Source: RGIG5612 sp963589005 (GTDB lineage Bacteria; Bacillota; Clostridia; Lachnospirales; Lachnospiraceae). Taken from it: a DNA stretch of 64,000 nucleotides. The DNA is taken from contig CAVAJR010000005.1 in assembly GCA_963589005.1 (NCBI GenBank), positions 40,146 to 104,145 on the forward strand, in the 5' to 3' direction. Position numbers and translations under genes: made by a program. Below, piece by piece: positions 53,807-63,614 of the stretch (positions are counted from its first letter, which is position 1; the number at the start of each line of letters is the position of its first letter). The notes under the pieces are model-generated. The model ran no database searches. It worked only from the letters and a program-made list of their open reading frames with translations, and had not been told where the DNA came from.

Positions 53807-55090
53807 TTATCCGAATATGCCGATAGCACTCAGAATAATTACGAGCGTTAAACTAACAGCAGCGGATAATAACATAACCCAGAACATTTTTCTCTTAATT
53901 GCGTCTGGAGTAAATGATAATACCATGGCACCGCCGGTAGAGAATGGTGCACATCCGGTTGAAAGAGCACCGATAATTGCAGCACTAAATACGGAGCAGG
54001 CAGATACACCTGTTGCAACTGTGCTAGCGCAAACTGGTATATACAGCGGCAATACTACGCCAATAGAATCAGAGAACAGAGATGTAAGACCTGCAAGAAG
54101 ACCCATTAGCGGTGGAATTGCTTCTGAACTTACATTATCTGTAACTGCACCAGCAATCAGTTCTGTTCCGCCGTTTTTGGTCAGTATGGTAAGAAGAATA
54201 GAAAAGCCACTTACAAGTAAGATAATTGACCAAGGAATTCTGGTTGTTATCACTTTTCTCTGATCAGCAACCTTCAAAATAACACATATTGCACCTGCTA
54301 TGATATATACCCAGCCAACGTCTAACGCACTGGAAATGATGGTGATCTGGAAAACACCCACAACAACAAAGAATAAAATGGTAATGAACATGATAATAAG
54401 CACTTGCTTTTGAGGCTTGGTGAGTTTATCAGGCTTTTGAGAGATAACCATCTTATGTTCGTCATCAACTTTTAATCCCCAACAACGGAATACGATGTAC
54501 CAGACAGCAAATATTATCACGCTCAGCAACAGATTGTTAAGGTACATACGTGATACGACAGATGCAGCCTGTTCTCCAATAATGGCTGTTAGCATTCCGT
54601 TTGCAACAATTCCGGCACTGCCCAACGGCGAAAGAATACCAGCTGTATTTCCTGCTCCAAAAATAAGGAAAAGTGCAACAGGTGATCTGTTTGTATACAT
54701 ACAGATACCGGCAACAATAGGTAGCATAAGGGCATTAATACCCATTGGGTTAACGCCAATATAACCCAGACCAGCTGTCATAATAAAAATTGCAAATGGC
54801 ATTAGCCAAAATTTATCCTGTAAAACGTACATGATTCGTTTCGCTAGTGCTTCTATAGCACCGGTTTCAGAAACGAAGCCGTAGAAAAATGTAATGGCAA
54901 TAATCTGTATTATTATTCCGGCAGGCCAATAAGTATATAGCTCACGAGGCTTTACGCCCAGCATGTATCCGCCGATAATGCATGCAAATACTAAAGCAAT
55001 AAGACCCATATTTATTTTAAATACTGATCCTAAAACAATTGCAGCAACAACCGCGATAAGAACAACTAGAAGAATTGTCGAGGCTGACAT
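53807..55090 (-). CDS. MatC-like / SLC13-type anion permease
   Basis: 427 residues with about eleven membrane helices. The N-terminal part (MGLIALVFACIIGGYMLGVKPRELYTYWPAG) matches the MatC dicarboxylate-carrier N domain; the C-terminal part has the ion-transporter-superfamily segment GLTSLFSDSIGVVLPLYIP and PFSTGGAMVLS. Dicarboxylates or related carboxylates are likely substrates. It is the third gene of the operon led by the NTF2-like gene, 104 bp after the flavoprotein. Confidence 0.82.
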   Translation of the reverse strand: MSASTILLVVLIAVVAAIVLGSVFKINMGLIALVFACIIGGYMLGVKPRELYTYWPAGIIIQIIAITFFYGFVSETGAIEALAKRIMYVLQDKFWLMPFAIFIMTAGLGYIGVNPMGINALMLPIVAGICMYTNRSPVALFLIFGAGNTAGILSPLGSAGIVANGMLTAIIGEQAASVVSRMYLNNLLLSVIIFAVWYIVFRCWGLKVDDEHKMVISQKPDKLTKPQKQVLIIMFITILFFVVVGVFQITIISSALDVGWVYIIAGAICVILKVADQRKVITTRIPWSIILLVSGFSILLTILTKNGGTELIAGAVTDNVSSEAIPPLMGLLAGLTSLFSDSIGVVLPLYIPVCASTVATGVSACSVFSAAIIGALSTGCAPFSTGGAMVLSFTPDAIKRKMFWVMLLSAAVSLTLVIILSAIGIFG

Positions 55091-55194
55091 TTTTTCTCCT
55101 CCTTTAAAAAATTAATTTTCTTATTAGAATCCCCCATAAAAGACATTTGATAAGTTGTCTTTGAATTTTTAACTTCTTGAATGTCTTGAAAAAA

Positions 55195-56145
55195 TTATTT
55201 ATTTGGATGACTGTTTTCAAACAGTTCACTGTAATGTTTTTTAGTCTCCAGAATTTCTGGCATAAGATCCTTGGCGGATGAACCAATATTCTTCATATCA
55301 TCAAGGTGTTTGAATTTGCCGCCCATCAGAGCATGCGAAACAGCTATTTCCTCTTCTGAAAAGTCAATGTCTACATGTCCTTCGGTATTGATGTTTAGTT
55401 TTCCGGTGATACCACACATACCGCAGCTTGCCATGGCTGTTTTACTGTCAATACTGAATACATTACCATGACAGACTGGGCACAAACCAGACATTCCTAT
55501 ATAAGGCATTATTTCAGGCATATTCTTGAGACAAGAATACATATGAGCACCAGATCTCTTTAAACGTTCAACTGTATCCGCGTGCAGCAATACCTGTCGA
55601 TCCCATGGGATTAACATTTGATCTATGATTTCCATATTTAAAGGAATAGCAAAATGTGTCATTACAGGCATCATTGTCTGGTTCCAGTCACTGCCGCCAT
55701 GGGCGATAAATGAAACAACACGCCTCTTCCATGTACGGCTATCTGGCATTTCTGAAATGCCTTTAGCCTCCCTGATCTTCTTGGAAACGGTCCGCAGTGC
55801 GGCATCCATTCCAGGACCGCATCTGTCACAGAGGTCTTTGAAATAACCAGGAACTGTTTTTTCGAAAATCGGCAGGGAAACAACGATTCCGTCGGCATCT
55901 AGGATTTGCTCGGATAACCATTGAAAATCATCTTTTTTTACGCATTCGCCGATACCTTTTGCACTAAGCAAACCGTCAACGCACGCATTGCATCCAGTAC
56001 AAGATCCTATGTTAAGATCAAGTAGCCTTACGGCGGTGACTGTGACATCATCGCCGCCAAGTTCTTTTGCTCCCTGTAAAACTAATTTAGCCATTGCCTC
56101 TGATGAACTTTTTTTTCGTCCACCGAATATTGCTAAAATTTTCAT
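55195..56145 (-). CDS. Iron-sulfur flavoprotein (FMN reductase fold) with rubredoxin-like zinc ribbon
   Basis: 316 residues. NADPH-dependent FMN reductase fold at the N-terminus (MKILAIFGGRKKSSSEAM), with SCTGCNACVDGLLSAKGIGEC (about 47-66), the compact cysteine motif of Isf-type flavoproteins that bind 4Fe-4S. Near residue 225 CPVCHGN and CGMCG form a zinc or rubredoxin-like site. The protein likely carries electrons from reduced ferredoxin or NAD(P)H to an acceptor. Adjacent to the NTF2-like gene (40 bp), so the two could act on the same compound. Confidence 0.85.
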   Translation of the reverse strand: MKILAIFGGRKKSSSEAMAKLVLQGAKELGGDDVTVTAVRLLDLNIGSCTGCNACVDGLLSAKGIGECVKKDDFQWLSEQILDADGIVVSLPIFEKTVPGYFKDLCDRCGPGMDAALRTVSKKIREAKGISEMPDSRTWKRRVVSFIAHGGSDWNQTMMPVMTHFAIPLNMEIIDQMLIPWDRQVLLHADTVERLKRSGAHMYSCLKNMPEIMPYIGMSGLCPVCHGNVFSIDSKTAMASCGMCGITGKLNINTEGHVDIDFSEEEIAVSHALMGGKFKHLDDMKNIGSSAKDLMPEILETKKHYSELFENSHPNK

Positions 56146-56185
56146 TTGTTACAAACTCCTTTCAAGCGTCTCTCTCAAGCAATGC

Positions 56186-56953
56186 TTAAATGTTTTCAGG
56201 ATAATTTACATTATAAAACCTTTCATAAGTTGGATAGTTTACATTGTATTTTTTTTCTAATTCAGGACCTCCATATACCCAACGGAAATCACCGTCATAA
56301 TGTTCATATGGTTGTGGTGTCCATGGGAATGGGCTAGGCAGTGCATCTGCACTGTATGGTCTATGATATACAGATGGTTGTGAACCTTCTAATTTTAAGC
56401 TTTCACCATCCATTCCAGGAAAGCCTTTTAATGTGTTCTTTGAATCTTTATACCAATCCACATAGTAATCATTACGTATCTGACGGAACCATTTCATGTG
56501 CCAGATTTTCCACTCGCCAGTTTCCGGATTGCGGATAAAGTCCATTCCGTATTTGCCCCAACACCAGAAACATTTAGCTTCAGGAGCCATTACGCCTGCA
56601 GGCATAGTTTCGAATCCTGCACTTGACCAGATTACCTTAGCTGTTTTGCAATCTCCTGCTACTTCGATGCAAGGCGTGCATAATGTGTGAAAAAAGATTC
56701 CCCCAGCTGCATCATCCGTGGTCTGTGCATCCCAGAATTTCTGAAGTGCCTCAGGTCCGAATATACATCCCCAGTCTGATACCTCGCAAGAAACATCAGG
56801 TCTCCACATTGCGAAGCATTCTGTTGACATTGAATCGAATTCAGTGCTTATATGAACAGTCTCATAATGCGCCATGCAATTCTGAATGGCAGTCACCGCC
56901 TTGATTCGTTCCATCTGTAATTCCATTTCGGTCATGTCTTCTAATTTTTTCAT
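56186..56953 (-). CDS. NTF2-like/SnoaL-type protein
   Basis: 255 residues from ATG 56953 (GAGGAGG 5 bases upstream). Residues 10-150 fit a SnoaL_4/NTF2-like cone fold (MERIKAVTAIQNCMAHYETVHIS, GIFFHTLCTPCIEVAGDCKTAKVIWSSAGFET). The C-terminal 110 residues form a Tyr/Pro/Trp-rich extension. NTF2-like enzymes include dehydratases and isomerases acting on polyketides, steroids or bile acids (for example BaiE), so a similar role is possible but not shown. First gene of the operon, divergent from lysR. Confidence 0.78.
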   Translation of the reverse strand: MKKLEDMTEMELQMERIKAVTAIQNCMAHYETVHISTEFDSMSTECFAMWRPDVSCEVSDWGCIFGPEALQKFWDAQTTDDAAGGIFFHTLCTPCIEVAGDCKTAKVIWSSAGFETMPAGVMAPEAKCFWCWGKYGMDFIRNPETGEWKIWHMKWFRQIRNDYYVDWYKDSKNTLKGFPGMDGESLKLEGSQPSVYHRPYSADALPSPFPWTPQPYEHYDGDFRWVYGGPELEKKYNVNYPTYERFYNVNYPENI

Positions 56954-57200
56954 AAATAACCTCCTCAAATATTTTCTCTAAATATAAAGTAAGGTAATAA
57001 AAAAAAGAAATATTTAAATATAATATGCATATAAGTAATAGATTATAAGCAAATGAGCTTTAATAGGAAAATCCACTAAATAGTTGTTGACTGCATTTAT
57101 TGTTAATAATGACGCGGATTTACATTTGTTTAAGCATATGCTATATAATCGAACACAGGGGAAAGGGAAAAGTCGATGAAAGGCAATAGGGGTGATTGTC

Positions 57201-58139
57201 ATGAATCTTTTACAATTGAAATATTTTCAAGTCGTTGCAAAATATGAGAGTTTCATAAAGGCTTCAAGGGAGCTTTTTGTATCTCAGCCAGCACTTAGCC
57301 AGACTATAAAAAAACTTGAGGAAGATCTGGGAGTGTCATTATTTGATCGTGTGGGCAAGAAAGTTATATTAAATGCTTACGGAAAGACCTATCTGGAATA
57401 TGTCAACAAAGCATTTGACATATTGGATGAAGGAAAAAATTATCTGAAAAACATAAGCCGAAAGGGCGATGATGATATCCTGTTTGCAACCAGCATAAAA
57501 GTTGAATTTACACGTGATGTTATAGTGAAATATTGGAACGGACATCCTGATGCTAAAATTCATTATGATATTTGCAGTCCGGATATTGCAATCAATAAGT
57601 TGTTAAATGGTGAAGTTGATTTTGTTCTGACAAATAGAAAAATCGACTCCCTTGAATTAGAATATCAAGAACAGTCAAAACAGCGTTTATATGCTTTCCT
57701 TGGCAATGGACATCCGCTTAGTAATAGGAGAGAAGTATCCTTTTATGAGCTGAAAGATACAACGTTTCTGTTCACAGAACAGACGCAGTCTTCAGAATTA
57801 ATATATGAGTTGGAGAAGACGTTTGGCTTTAAACCCAATACAGCATTTGCAACAAATGATCCACGTACAATCATGTCACTGATGAATCAGAAACCATATT
57901 GTTATCTTGTTAGATCAAATATTATTCATGATGCATCTCTTGATGAAAATAGACCAAATGCCTCATTTCACTTTATAAGGGAAGAAATCTATTCGACCGA
58001 CTATATTGTGACTCGCAGAAAAAATGATTTTTCACTTAACAAAAAGAAATTCTTGGAATATTTCTGCCAGACCATGGCAGAATATGATCAGGTCACACAT
58101 CTTGCTGCAGAGAGTTTTATCAATCAGTGGAACTCATAA
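57201..58139 (+). CDS. LysR-family transcriptional regulator
   Basis: 312 residues from ATG 57201 (AGGGGTG upstream). N-terminal winged HTH MNLLQLKYFQVVAKYESFIK..SQPALSQTIKKLEEDLGVSLFDR, then the PBP2-like effector domain (90-300). It is divergent from the NTF2/flavoprotein/permease operon, the usual position for a LysR activator of its neighbours. ATATGCATAT at 57023-57032 in the shared promoter is a possible binding palindrome. About 100 bp of its 3' end is duplicated at 59466-59566. Confidence 0.93.
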   Translation: MNLLQLKYFQVVAKYESFIKASRELFVSQPALSQTIKKLEEDLGVSLFDRVGKKVILNAYGKTYLEYVNKAFDILDEGKNYLKNISRKGDDDILFATSIKVEFTRDVIVKYWNGHPDAKIHYDICSPDIAINKLLNGEVDFVLTNRKIDSLELEYQEQSKQRLYAFLGNGHPLSNRREVSFYELKDTTFLFTEQTQSSELIYELEKTFGFKPNTAFATNDPRTIMSLMNQKPYCYLVRSNIIHDASLDENRPNASFHFIREEIYSTDYIVTRRKNDFSLNKKKFLEYFCQTMAEYDQVTHLAAESFINQWNS

Positions 58140-58269
58140 GCAGTACCATTTGGAGCGTTATTTCAAACCTCCGCTTGAAGGGATGGTTTGAAATAGTGAA
58201 AAAATAGTGTAAAAATAATGGAGCACATAGCATCTCTCTGATATAATCATGACGGGAGGTGCTTTTTCT

Positions 58270-59370
58270 ATGATTAAGGTTAATCTGACAAATGAGATTT
58301 TGAAATATATAACTGAAATCGAAAGAAACCGGTATATTGTATCAGAGACTCCTTTACCTCAAGCTGTGGCGAGCAGGCTGAGAAAGAATTCAAAGAAGAA
58401 AAGTTCATATGCTTCAACAAAAATCGAGGGTAATCCTTTAACTGAAAAGCAAGCAGAAGAAGTTATAGACGATGATGAACGAAAGCATTATCTGAGACCA
58501 GAGCAGGAAGTGAGAAATTATTTCCTGGCACTAAATTATCTCGAAGAAAAGGCTGAAAAAAAGGAAAGATTTTCCAAGAAGCTTATCCTGGATGTGCAGA
58601 AGTATGTGGAAAAGGGTGCATCAAAGGAAAAAATCGGAATTAGGGGCGCAATGCCGCCGGGAGTATTATTCGCAGTTTATGACTCTCAAAGTGGGAATGC
58701 GGATTACATACCCCCGGAATATATTGATATACCAGAGTTGCTGGATGAATTGGTGGATTATGTGAATAATACAGATGACCATCCTCTTATAGTGGCGGCT
58801 GTGGTTCACTACCAGCTGGTAACGATTCATCCTTTTGAGGATGGAAATGGTCGGACGGCCAGGCTTCTTTCGGGATATATTTTGGATACGAATGGATTTG
58901 GATTTAATGGAATCGGTTCACTGGAAGAATATTTTTCTTATGATATCGGAGAATACTATAATTCTATTCAGATGGATTTGCCTGCGTTATATTATTCAGG
59001 AAGAGATAATCCGCCCCATCCGGAAATTTGGATCTGCTACTTCCTGCGAATGGTATTGTTGTATTCTAATAAAGTGTGCGAATTGTCTAAAAGTTCTGGC
59101 AGGATGGAACTGGAAGGCAGCTTGTCATATCTCAAAGATAAAGAAAAAGAACTGCTTTTGTTTCTTGTGGAGCACTATAGAAGAGAGTTTACCCCTATTG
59201 AAGTAAGCAAGGAATTCAAAGTAACCAACAAGACCATTATTAACCGGCTGGCTGTTCTCGTAAAAACTGGATTTGTGAGACCTAATCTGGCAAACCAACG
59301 TGTTCGCTCTTATGAACTTACGGATTTTACAAAACAACATGAAAAAGATATACGAAAGGTGATTTCGTAA
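58270..59370 (+). CDS. fic: Fic family protein with N-terminal autoinhibitory motif
   Basis: 366 residues from ATG 58270 (GGGAGGTG upstream). The N-terminal inhibitory helix motif STKIEGNPLTEKQAEEV (about 45-60) has the S/TxxxEG/N form of class II Fic proteins. The active site is HPFEDGNGRTARLL (HxFxxGNxR, about 190-203). A C-terminal winged helix (VSKEFKVTNKTIINRLAVL) may bind DNA. Fic proteins AMPylate targets and some act as toxins or stress regulators. A 70-bp piece of this gene (59088-59157) is repeated at 63545-63614. Confidence 0.93.
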   Translation: MIKVNLTNEILKYITEIERNRYIVSETPLPQAVASRLRKNSKKKSSYASTKIEGNPLTEKQAEEVIDDDERKHYLRPEQEVRNYFLALNYLEEKAEKKERFSKKLILDVQKYVEKGASKEKIGIRGAMPPGVLFAVYDSQSGNADYIPPEYIDIPELLDELVDYVNNTDDHPLIVAAVVHYQLVTIHPFEDGNGRTARLLSGYILDTNGFGFNGIGSLEEYFSYDIGEYYNSIQMDLPALYYSGRDNPPHPEIWICYFLRMVLLYSNKVCELSKSSGRMELEGSLSYLKDKEKELLLFLVEHYRREFTPIEVSKEFKVTNKTIINRLAVLVKTGFVRPNLANQRVRSYELTDFTKQHEKDIRKVIS

Positions 59371-59465
59371 ATTACTTCTATTATTGTACGGATAGTCGAG
59401 GTGCGGTCGTGTTGCTCCAATCGGTGAAGCATTTAACAGTTTAAGGAAGATGCTTCAAGAAGATA

Positions 59466-59566
59466 ATTCTGAAATATTTCTGTCGGGACATGACAGAATA
59501 TGATCAGGTCACACATCTTGCTGCAGAGAGTTTTATCAATCAGTGGAACTCATAAGCAGTACCGTT
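59466..59566 (+). pseudogene. Duplicated 3' end of the LysR gene
   Basis: About 100 bp closely match 58049-58148, covering the last codons of lysR and its stop (AATATGATCAGGTCACACAT and AGTTTTATCAATCAGTGGAA), with a few differences near the start. The copy lies 95 bp after fic and stops a few bases before the PucR stop codon. Confidence 0.9.
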
Positions 59567-59574
59567 TCTCGATT

Positions 59575-61125
59575 TCACCATCTCAATATAAGCATATGAT
59601 ATGTTGCAATAACCTGCTGCATGAAGTGGGCATCTGTTACCGGCATATGAAGCGTTTCTTTGAGACGGTTTATATGATATACAACATTATTACGGTGCAT
59701 GAACAATAATCTGGCTGTTTCCACATAGGAGCAGCCTGTTATTATATAAGTGTAGAGGATTGCGATTATATTTGCACGATTTTCAGCAGATTGCTCCACC
59801 AGATCCAATATTTCCGGCAGACAGAAATTCTTATAATCCAGCTGTGAGGATGCAATGTAGTATGCATGAAATTCAGCGATGTCGGTATATAAGTATATAG
59901 GAACAGGTGCAAGCGCAGAAGGTATATTAAAATGCTTTGCGAATCTGCTGTTAGAAATGAGCTGACCTACATTAATGGCGGCTTCGGCCTGCGTATATGC
60001 AGCTGCAGCCTCGGATATTTTATGAAATATGCGGCTGATGCCGCAGACAAGATTCATATTGCGGCACATATTCAGAATATCGTCAAAAAGTTCTGAGATG
60101 CTGTTTGACGGACAGCTGATGATAACAATGATATGATGGTCGTATATTAACGGCATTGAATCAGCAAATGTCATATGAATATTGCCGCAGATGATATCGG
60201 AAGAGGAGGAAGCCTCTGAAAAATCCAGGCTTAAAATGACAAAGTTTCCGGCATAGCTGATATTCAATGCCTGGCAGCGAGCCTTGACTTCGATATCTGA
60301 TATTTCATCAGAAAGTATATCAGTGATAAGGCTTTCGTATATACTGCTTGCAGCAATCTTCCTATCCTGAGACAGAGATTGCCTGAGATACGGTACCAGC
60401 AAGTGAAGCATAGACAGAATGCTTCCGGTATAATGCTCATTTAGTACCACACAATACAATAATGCAGATATGGAATTCGTTACCTTTATCAGGTAGTGGA
60501 TTTCGTAATGATCGCAGCTGCTTCTGCTTATTGAGTATGCACAGTCCTTGCTGTAAACGACATATTTTTTATCCGGCGATGTAAAGGAAAAATTGCCGGA
60601 AATGTAGCCATCAGCTATCAATTTCTGGTAGATAGGATCAACGGGAATATCATTCTCGGAATGAGCGATCAATTTCATGCTGGGATCTATCAGAATGAGA
60701 GGATTTTGGATCATTGTGTGAATGCCGTCTAAAATCCCCTGCACAGAGCCGTTTTTGATTATGGCATCGTTCAGATCATGTTCAAGCATTATAAGGTCGA
60801 TAATAAATTCCTGCATACGGTTCAGAACAATAGCAAGTTCATCCTTGGTCTTTATATAAATTGAGGCGCCGTCAGCATATTCTTCGTCTTTCTCATAGAC
60901 GTAAATAAGACAGTAATTACCATCGCGTTCCTGAGCCTTCTTGAAGGTATAAAATCTGGGCATATCATATGAATCAGTAAGATAAACCAAATCTGAGCGG
61001 TAGAAGGAGTCACATTCCGGAAGCAAATGAAACGAATTGTATTCTTGTGACAACACAGCGTTATCATTAATTACAAAATTATATTCATTTAATTTCTCAA
61101 ATAGCATATTTAGCGTAAATATCAA
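59575..61125 (-). CDS. PucR/CdaR-type transcriptional regulator
   Basis: 516 residues with a TTG start and AGAGGT about 7 bases upstream; the next ATG (61107) has no RBS. The first 380 residues form a sensory part with a GAF/PucR-like pattern (NPLILIDPSMKLIAHSEND). The C-terminus is the HTH_30 (PucR C-terminal) domain: ILYTYIITGCSYVETARLLFMHRNNVVYHINRLKETL. Such regulators respond to small metabolites. It is divergent from the secreted beta-helix-like protein and could control it. Confidence 0.88.
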   Translation of the reverse strand: MIFTLNMLFEKLNEYNFVINDNAVLSQEYNSFHLLPECDSFYRSDLVYLTDSYDMPRFYTFKKAQERDGNYCLIYVYEKDEEYADGASIYIKTKDELAIVLNRMQEFIIDLIMLEHDLNDAIIKNGSVQGILDGIHTMIQNPLILIDPSMKLIAHSENDIPVDPIYQKLIADGYISGNFSFTSPDKKYVVYSKDCAYSISRSSCDHYEIHYLIKVTNSISALLYCVVLNEHYTGSILSMLHLLVPYLRQSLSQDRKIAASSIYESLITDILSDEISDIEVKARCQALNISYAGNFVILSLDFSEASSSSDIICGNIHMTFADSMPLIYDHHIIVIISCPSNSISELFDDILNMCRNMNLVCGISRIFHKISEAAAAYTQAEAAINVGQLISNSRFAKHFNIPSALAPVPIYLYTDIAEFHAYYIASSQLDYKNFCLPEILDLVEQSAENRANIIAILYTYIITGCSYVETARLLFMHRNNVVYHINRLKETLHMPVTDAHFMQQVIATYHMLILRW

Positions 61126-61391
61126 GGGAATTACCTCTGCATGAATTTATTTACCTGATTGTATCATGGATACAATACGTATGACAAATTTAATGCGAAA
61201 ATTGTATCCCGGATAGAATGAAAATATTGCTGCGACTGATATTATAAGCAGGACAAAATGCTAAACTCGAGATTAGACGTGATGCCAAATGAAATAGCAG
61301 CATAGAGCATTTCATGCTGTTTCATGACCTGCACCATAAGAAATATATGGATTGCAGGAAACATTTAACGATGCTTTACAAGGAGAGTAGT

Positions 61392-63434
61392 ATGAAAAGA
61401 AGAAAAATTACAGCATTATTGGTAACGTCGGCGGTTGTTTTAACAACGGCCGGATATGCGCAGGCAGCGGCGCCGGCAGTAGATATACAGCCAGTTGGCA
61501 GCAATGTTTATTATGGATTATCCAGCTTTACAGGATTTGATGGAATGCCATACGATCCTGCAGTTTATGTAGAAAACGGGGAATTGTCAGATCTTGATAC
61601 TGATGCGGTATCGGCAATAGAGGAGGGCGAGTATGATGCGGCAGCGATGACTGGAGCTAAAATACAGTCATCAGAGGATGAATTTTCTGCGATAATATTG
61701 AACAATTCGGATTATACGATCACAGATTCTGTTATTGATCTTGATTCGACCTCGGATGGAACCAGGGTAAATGATTTCTGTGGATTTGGATCAGCGATAT
61801 TGAATACAAATGGCGGAACGCTTTATATTGAAAATACAACAATCAATACCACAGGCGTAGCTAAAACAGCTGTATTTTCAGATAACGGCGCTAATACAAT
61901 AATGAAGAATTGTATCCTGACATCAGCGGGCGGCACACTGTATGATGGATATTATTCCAATGCCAGCCAGAACATGATGGTTGCACCGCCATGGGTATTA
62001 GGACTTGATGATACAGTTGCTAATGTACGTACAACGAGCATGATGGGCGCATTCACAACACATACATTTGTAGACTGCCAGGTTAATTCTGCAGGCTGGG
62101 GCTCGCTGTCAACAGATGCTGATGCCGGACAGAGCAGCAGTCTGCACCAGCATCTGATAGCGATAAACACCTCATCGAATGTGGAAAATTCAGGATATAT
62201 TGCTTATGTACAGTCGGATGATATGGCTGAGTTCTACGGCGTAGACTTTTCGGCAGCAACATATGTTGTTATTATGACCGGTGGCGAAGCAACATTTAAG
62301 AGTTATACAGGCGGTCAGGAAATAGATATAATCCAGTATAACGAAGAAACTGAAAAGGACAGTCGTTATATATTTGAAGATGATGATTATGCAGAGGCAG
62401 GCGGAGTGCCGGTGGCTGACAGCGGCGATGTAATTGCAACTGTAGTTAGCGATCAGGTTGAGGAGGGAACATTTGTTCCGTCCGTTATCAAGTCAGATGC
62501 ATTTGCATTTATGTTCCACAATAACTTCGCAAACGGATGGAATGTTGTAAATATTCTGGATGGAACAGAAGTATATTCTGAGAATGCCACATTCCTTGTT
62601 AAGAAAATAAATGCAGATATTACTGTCGATGATGCAACGGTAGTAAGCAACGACGGCGTACTTCTGCAGATCATAGATAATGATGACGATTATGTAGGAC
62701 CAGATATGAGCCTTACATGGGGTCTGGACGATGCAGAAATAGGCAGAGTTATCGGAAGTACTAATATTGAAGACAAGATGGCAGGCAATCCTTGTATTTT
62801 CCCGACATTTTCTGAGCATCTGGTTGAGCCTGCAGGCTGGTCTTATGAATGGACGGAAGCGGATATGGCAGTTACAGCAGCGTCTCTTAATACAACAGGA
62901 GATTCCGGATGGGTTGTAAGACTTAATCTGTCCAATACGGTAATTGACGGCGATGTATGGAACTCATCAGGCTATGTAACCGGAAATGGCGGAACCAGCC
63001 TGAATGTTAATTTGGGCGAGAATGCGGAGCTTACAGGTATTATTTCTTCAGGAGCATATAGGCATACACTTCAGAACAATGAGGAATTATATGTAGAAGA
63101 CAGCAGCATTGATGCAGGCGGATACTATGAGGCGCTGGTTGGCAATGCATATGCCGAGGCAAATGATACGACACCTGATTGGGCAAATGCTAATTATCTG
63201 GGACATGTTGAAAATACTCAGTATGCAAATGGTTATAACCCTGTATCAGTAGTTCTTGATGATAATGCAATCTGGACGGTTACAGGAGAGTGTGTTCTTG
63301 ATGAATTAGTAATAGGTGCGGATGCATCGGTTGCAGCAGCAGACGGAGAACTTGTAATGACAGTTGATGGAGTTGAAACCGAGATAGCTGCGGGACAGCA
63401 GTATGAAGGTGATATCGTAATTACTCTTAAATAA
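61392..63434 (+). CDS. Secreted beta-helix-like protein
   Basis: 680 residues, starting at ATG 61392 (AGGAGAG upstream) with a signal peptide ending near AQAA-AP. The mature protein is rich in Asn, Asp, Thr and Gly, with recurrent strand-turn patterns such as SAIILNNSDYTITDSVIDLD, GTLYIENTTINTTGVAKTAV and EFYGVDFSAATYVVIMTGGE, typical of a right-handed beta-helix. No sortase or membrane anchor is seen. Enzymatic or binding role unknown. The upstream frame to 61314 is not coding. Confidence 0.82.
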   Translation: MKRRKITALLVTSAVVLTTAGYAQAAAPAVDIQPVGSNVYYGLSSFTGFDGMPYDPAVYVENGELSDLDTDAVSAIEEGEYDAAAMTGAKIQSSEDEFSAIILNNSDYTITDSVIDLDSTSDGTRVNDFCGFGSAILNTNGGTLYIENTTINTTGVAKTAVFSDNGANTIMKNCILTSAGGTLYDGYYSNASQNMMVAPPWVLGLDDTVANVRTTSMMGAFTTHTFVDCQVNSAGWGSLSTDADAGQSSSLHQHLIAINTSSNVENSGYIAYVQSDDMAEFYGVDFSAATYVVIMTGGEATFKSYTGGQEIDIIQYNEETEKDSRYIFEDDDYAEAGGVPVADSGDVIATVVSDQVEEGTFVPSVIKSDAFAFMFHNNFANGWNVVNILDGTEVYSENATFLVKKINADITVDDATVVSNDGVLLQIIDNDDDYVGPDMSLTWGLDDAEIGRVIGSTNIEDKMAGNPCIFPTFSEHLVEPAGWSYEWTEADMAVTAASLNTTGDSGWVVRLNLSNTVIDGDVWNSSGYVTGNGGTSLNVNLGENAELTGIISSGAYRHTLQNNEELYVEDSSIDAGGYYEALVGNAYAEANDTTPDWANANYLGHVENTQYANGYNPVSVVLDDNAIWTVTGECVLDELVIGADASVAAADGELVMTVDGVETEIAAGQQYEGDIVITLK

Positions 63435-63449
63435 ATGAAAACTCTAATC

Positions 63450-63470
63450 CCCCCAGCTATGCTGGGGGGA
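63450..63470 (+). terminator. GC-rich hairpin after the beta-helix gene
   Basis: CCCCCCAGC-TAT-GCTGGGGGG, a perfect 9-bp stem with a 3-base loop, 16 bp after the stop. There is no T-run, so it may act as an mRNA end stabiliser or a weak terminator. Confidence 0.65.
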
Positions 63471-63497
63471 GAAGGGAGTAGTTAGAGGTTCTTCTAT

Positions 63498-63549
63498 GAT
63501 GTTTTGAAGCCATATTATTTTGCCGAATACGAATAATTTTATGATAAAA
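63498..63549 (+). repeat. 52-bp direct repeat, copy 1
   Basis: GATGTTTTGAAGCCATATTA and the rest of the 52 bp are identical to 63865-63916. In copy 2 it forms the last codons and stop (VLKPYYFAEYE) of a short open frame. Copy 1 is directly followed by the fic fragment. Confidence 0.95.
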
Positions 63550-63614
63550 GTTCTGGTAGGATGGAACTGGAAGGCAGCTTGTCATATCTCAAAGATAGAG
63601 AAAAAGAGCTGCTT
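63545..63614 (+). pseudogene. 70-bp fragment of fic
   Basis: TAAAAGTTCTGG..ATGGAACTGGAAGGCAGCTT..CATATCTCAAAGAT matches fic 59088-59157 with three differences. No longer open reading frame follows. It is a decayed or truncated copy. Confidence 0.92.

Noticed and set aside
59371..59465. Possible remnant gene between fic and the LysR duplicate
   Set aside because: Short, interrupted in all frames and with no pattern strong enough to name.
63450..63470. CCCCCCAGC/GCTGGGGGG considered as a transposon end
   Set aside because: Arms are adjacent with a 3-base loop; it is a hairpin, not terminal inverted repeats.
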